DNA from: Rattus norvegicus
Lineage: Eukaryota > Chordata > Mammalia > Rodentia > Muridae
DNA: 64,000 nucleotides
Reading direction: 5' to 3'
Assembly (NCBI RefSeq): GCF_036323735.1
Contig: NC_086019.1
Location: 235,379,602 to 235,443,601 of the forward strand
Below, one piece after another: positions 60,297 through 64,000 of the stretch; position 1 is the stretch's first letter; every line of letters starts with the position of its first letter. The position numbers and the translations under genes were made by a program. A model generated the notes under the pieces. That model worked only from the letters and a program-made list of their open reading frames with translations. It was not told the origin of the DNA and ran no database searches.

Positions 60297-60465
60297 TTAC
60301 AAGTTGCCAGCAAGCACTCTTTTATGCCTTTCATTCTCACAGAAGGCCTATGGAGTCAGGATTCTTAGTGCCACCTACCTACAAAAGGAAAGTCAACTGC
60401 TCTAAACACAATACCCAGCGGAGAGCCAGGAAGGGGCTTTAGCTTCAGTCCTACAGTCTTTCTGC
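60297..60465 (+). mobile_element. MIR-like SINE fragment
   Basis: GCCAGCAAGCACTCTTTTAT, GCCTTTCATTCTCACAGAAG, GGCCTATGGAGTCAGGATTC and GGAGAGCCAGGAAGGGGCTT follow the sense MIR order. Confidence 0.6.
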
Positions 60466-61220
60466 ATGACACGTGGTCTTCAAAGCAAAAGCAACCAAAG
60501 CACCGTTTTTTTTGTGCTCAAACCCTAGTAGCTGTCAAAACAAAATTTTGACGTTGTGTGTTTGGGGTTACCACCACCTAAGCGGTGATGAGTTTCTGGC
60601 TCCAATCTGTTTACCTTTAGAGCACCACAGTGCAGGCCCTCTGGGCAAAGGACTGAAATAGAACATTTAAGAATTCTGTTTTACTTTTCTCTTATTGTAC
60701 TAAATGATACTGATTAAAATTTTAATTTCTCGAGGCTTTCTCCCCCCCACCCCATTTCTAAAAACAATGATGGCAAGTCATTTTTGTGCACCTGCTCCCT
60801 GTGCTTTTGTTCAGAACTGTAATACACACTTCCTAGTATTTGAGTACAGCCACAATTAGCACTAACTGATGGCGAGCACTTGCTGCCTCCTGAGAACTCC
60901 TAATGTCTTTAAGTTTAATCTCTGTAAGGGGAAAGTCTCTGTTGGAGGCAAGGAAGTGTTTCCACTTGTAAATGTTGTGCTTGAGCAGATTAGCTTCATG
61001 GACAGTAAGAGAGGTGTGTGTAAAACATGGTCAGTAATGGCATACGTTTGACTTTAAGAAGGAGACAGGGAATATTACCCACCCTTCGTGTTTGTAAAGG
61101 TATACCTCAAAGATGCCTGAAAATCCAAGCACAGAGAACCTGAGGACACTTCTCTCCCACTGACACTGGCCAACAGGTTAAAAAAGTTCTCATTCCTTAG
61201 ATATGCTTGACATAAAGTCA

Positions 61221-61358
61221 GGTATTATGGTATGTATCTAGAATTATCTAAACTGGTGAGGCAGAGGAAGGAGGATTGCTGTAAGTTCAATGCTAGCCTG
61301 GTCTATATAATGAGTTTTAAGCTGGCCACAGTTACACAGCAAGACACTATTTTTTAAG
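61221..61358 (+). mobile_element. B1 SINE, old
   Basis: CAGGTATTATGGTATGTATC, GGTGAGGCAGAGGAAGGAGG, AAGTTCAATGCTAGCCTGGT and CTATATAATGAGTTTTAAGC match B1 order with much divergence. Confidence 0.72.
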
Positions 61359-61639
61359 GGGAGGGGAGTGTGGCACAAGATAAAAAAGTTAAAAAGTTTG
61401 GTATGAACCAACTTGGGTAAGAAATTCCTATGCAAGCTGATGATACCTTGTCCCCTTTAATAGTGACCAGCCACTTTCTATAGCTGTTCATTCCTAAAAG
61501 GTAGAAGAGATCACTCTGTTAACACTTTCAGAGGAAAGGATCCAGTGACACAAAACCTGTCACGTCATAGGATATGATAGCGCATTCACAGAAACACCAG
61601 GGTTAGACTCAACTCTGTAGTTCAAAGCTGACAGAGTGA

Positions 61640-61715
61640 TAAATGATACGTAGGTAGATAGAAGACAGGCAGATGATAGGTAGATGATGGAAAGACAGAT
61701 GGACAGACAGACACA
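61640..61715. repeat. GATA/GACA-rich imperfect repeat
   Basis: Mixed GTAGATAGAAGACAGGCAGA and ATGGACAGACAGACACAG units. Confidence 0.8.
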
Positions 61716-62204
61716 GAGAAGGCAGACCTGAGCCATGAGCAGCCAAGTTCACCAAGGAACTGGGCTAGTGTACGAGGAGAGGGACAGGGTCTAGCTAGAA
61801 ACAGTCCTGAAAGTGAGGCAAGTACAGCCTCAACTCAGCAGAAAGACCAAGACTCCAGAGAGGTACGCCTAACGTCCATTAGTGTGGTTGGAAGGGTAGC
61901 CGTGGTTTAAGGCATGGTTGGGGCAATGACCATAGCAAGGGAGACACTGTAAGGGCCAACCCCAGAGACAGAGCCTTGGGTTAACATGGAATGGATACAC
62001 ATCACCATACGTAATCTTGCTTCGACACTGTAATTACTGAAAAGTATCTCAAGCTGCAGGTGAGTTAATTCAATAATGTCCTTCAGTTTAGAGGCCCATG
62101 CTATCCTTAACCTTTCCTTACAGTGTCCATGCAACAGTAAAAAGGGGTTCTCACTGTGTCTACAAACACCAAAACTATGTAGTTCTTAAGAAAAGAAAAC
62201 CCTT

Positions 62205-62308
62205 GGGGCTGGGGATTTAGCTCAGTGGTAGAGCGCTTACCTAGGAAGCGCAAGGCCCTGGGTTCGGTCCCCAGCTCCGAAAAAAAGAACCAAAAAAAAA
62301 AAAAAGAA
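62205..62308 (+). mobile_element. ID SINE
   Basis: Full-length ID with consensus head, between exact 17-bp target duplications (AAGAAAAGAAAACCCTT) at 62188-62204 and 62309-62325. Antisense to Glis3. Confidence 0.97.
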
Positions 62309-62774
62309 AAGAAAAGAAAACCCTTTATGCTTCAGACAGAAGAGACTCGCTTACTCTTTCTTTCTTTCTTTCCTTAGAGGCTAAATCGAATTGAACTAGT
62401 GAGTCAGAACTTTGGACCCCTTTTTGGCTCACAGTCACAGCCACAAAAGGTGTAAAGTCTTTCCCATTTTTAATTCTGGCCTGGATTTCATCTTGCCATC
62501 CATCTGTTCTTTCAGACCTCCTTGATACTGACTGCAAAGCAGAAATAAATAAATGGCCCTTATCACATTCGACCTGATGACAAAATAATATTAAACCAGT
62601 AGTGGCATCAGGGGGATAAATGATAACACAAAGACAAGCAAGACCGTCCCCGGTGGGGACAAGGCCACAAGTGGTGAGCCTTACTTCTCTGTCTCCTCTT
62701 CCAGAAGGTGTGGTATGCTTATATAAAAACGAGGCATATACTTTTAAAGTCTGCCCTTCATCCTCAGTCATGGC

Positions 62775-62975
62775 CACACTGTCTACCATGAGCTGAGTAG
62801 ACTTCTCTTTCACCTGTGCCACTGCCACTGTCATGATCTGCTCCAATCCAAGGACTTAAGTGGTTATGGACCAAATGTTCTGAAACAGTGGGCTGGAATA
62901 AGTCCCTCGTCCTTTGACTGTCCTCTCATAGGTATCCTGATGACAGCGATGTAAAAGTAACCAACACCGCACTTT
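62775..62975 (+). mobile_element. Possible MaLR-type LTR fragment
   Basis: GGGCTGGAATAAGTCCCTCG followed by TAGGTATCCTGATGACAGCG and AAAAGTAACCAACACCGCAC resembles the end of rodent/mammalian MaLR solo LTRs. Diverged; boundaries uncertain. Confidence 0.4.
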
Positions 62976-63147
62976 CTTATTGAAGGAAATCAGGAGCATT
63001 TTTCTAACTTCTAGCTCTTAGGAATTAAACTGCTTGTTCATGTGCAAAAACATGTTTTTACAGCAAAGACCTGTGCATGTTGGATAACTTGAGTGATTCA
63101 GTTTAATCTTGCATGAAAAACCAGCAAGAACACAAGGGAATATGTGA

Positions 63148-63148
<1 letters not shown>

Positions 63149-63189
<41 letters not shown>
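63149..63189 (+). repeat. Uninterrupted run of 41 A
   Basis: No SINE or L1 body is recognisable immediately upstream, so it is either a slippage-expanded A tract or the tail of a retrocopy I do not recognise. Confidence 0.97.
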
Positions 63190-63191
<2 letters not shown>

Positions 63192-63338
63192 AACCCCGAA
63201 GCACCCAATTTAGCAGTTTGCAAACATATAAGGGTAGTAACAGCTGTAACAGTTCCATACATGTCAGAGTGACCTATGCTGCCTGGAAACCAACATTTTA
63301 ATTTTCTTTAATGGAGTGTGTATAATAAAAGCTCACAC

Positions 63339-64000
63339 TTTTTTTTATTAAATTGAGTATTTCTTATTTACATTTTGAATATTATTCCCTTTCCTGGTTT
63401 CTGGGCCAACATCCCCCTAGCCCCTCCCCCTCCCCTAATAAATGGGTGTTCCCCTCCCCATCCTCCCCCCATTACCGCCCTCCCCCCAACAATCACGTTC
63501 ACTGGGGGTTCAGTCTTAGCAGGACCAAGGGCTTCCCCTTCTACTGGTGCTCTTACTAGGATATTCATTGCTACCTATGAGGTCAGAGTCCAGGGTCAGT
63601 CCCTGTATAGTCTTTAGATAGTGGCTTAGTCCCTGGAAGCTCTGGTTGCTTGGCATTGTTGTACATATGGGGTCTTGAGCCCCTTCAAGCTCTTCCAGTT
63701 CTTTCTCTGATTCCTTCAACGGGGTCCTGTTCTCAGTTCAGTGGTTTGCTGCTGGTATTCGCCTCTGTATTTGCTGTATTCTGGCTGTGTCTCTCAGGAG
63801 AGATCTACATCCGGCTCCTGTCGGTCTGCACTTCTTTCCTTCATCCATCTTGTCTAATTGGGTGGCTGTATATGTATGGGCCACATGTGGGGCAGGCTCT
63901 GAATGGGTGTTCCTTCTGTGTCTGTTTTAATCTTTGCCTCTCTCTTCCCTGCCAAGGGTATTCTTGTTCCCCTTTTAAAGAAGGAGTGAAGCATTCACAT
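63339..64000 (-). mobile_element. Young L1 (3' UTR and beyond), cut by the window edge
   Basis: Minus-strand L1 beginning with its A tail (TTTTTTTTATTAAATTGAG on the plus strand), through CCCCCAACAATCACGTTCAC and TCTTAGCAGGACCAAGGGCT, to GGGGCAGGCTCTGAATGGGT. Very close to the reverse complement of 41161-41615, and extends further towards ORF2 than that copy. Its 5' end and target duplication lie outside the window. Confidence 0.95.

Larger units (their letters stand above)
49459..64000 (-). other. Glis3: Glis3 intron, incomplete (at least 14.5 kb)
   Basis: Starts at the acceptor of the exon at 49290-49458. No donor with a GLIS3 zinc-finger exon is present before the right edge, so the intron continues beyond it. 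It contains a duplicated 165-bp segment at 51.1 and 51.8 kb, MIR-like fragments at 54.7 and 60.3 kb, B1/ID-like and B2 SINEs at 54.2 and 55.9 kb, a repeat-poor block at 56.2-58.2 kb, an old B1 at 61.2 kb, an ID at 62.2 kb, an LTR-like piece at 62.8 kb and an L1 from 63.34 kb. Nothing else is recognised in 49.5-51.1, 52.2-54.2 or 58.2-60.2 kb. Confidence 0.85.

Noticed and set aside
61640..61715. Possible CRISPR-like short repeats
   Set aside because: Ordinary GATA/GACA microsatellite in a mammalian genome; no spacers of regular length.
62325..62846. 173-codon minus-strand frame
   Set aside because: Overlaps a (TTTC)n tract and an LTR-like piece, has no recognisable domain and no splice or promoter support; likely chance.

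Overview
The window is nuclear DNA of a rodent, almost certainly rat. Five near-identical ID SINEs (BC1/tRNA-Ala-derived, opening GGGGCTGGGGATTTAGCTCA) each sit between target-site duplications of 11-17 bp. There are also rat-type L1 3' ends, B1/B2/B4 SINEs, URR1-like rodent hAT elements and many CA/GA microsatellites. No prokaryotic, viral or plasmid genes are present, and almost all the longer reading frames are chance.

The one gene I can prove is Glis3 on the minus strand, represented by its last four coding exons. Read from high to low coordinate they are 49290-49458, 33535-33710, 14896-15078 and 14051-14187 (stop TGA at 14051-14053). All junctions are GT-AG and the codon phases match at every junction. 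Together they encode about 221 C-terminal residues, the proline/serine/histidine-rich transactivation region that follows the five C2H2 zinc fingers. The zinc-finger exons lie beyond the right edge. The 3' UTR runs left from 14050, probably to about 10.3 kb, where there is an AATAAA followed by a U/GU-rich stretch; an alternative AATAAA lies at about 10.02 kb.

Layout. 1-10 kb is downstream of Glis3 and repeat-rich: old rodent repeats, an ID, an old L1, a U6 pseudogene joined to two inverted L1 fragments, a URR1-like element and a small CpG cluster. 10.3-14.05 kb is the presumed 3' UTR. 14.2-14.9 kb is a short intron. 15.1-33.5 kb is an intron that carries a striking 128-bp-arm palindrome at 20.06-20.33 kb. 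33.7-49.3 kb is an intron with two IDs, a young L1 and a perfect GLIS-type binding motif. 49.5-64 kb is the right-hand, incomplete intron. It has a 165-bp dispersed duplication and a repeat-poor block at 56.2-58.2 kb that looks like a cis-regulatory region, and it ends in a second young L1.

I found no new multi-gene system. The most unusual structures are the 20.06-20.33 kb palindrome, which would fold into a near-perfect long hairpin in Glis3 pre-mRNA, the U6/L1/L1 composite at 5.13-7.0 kb, and the 51.1/51.8 kb duplication.
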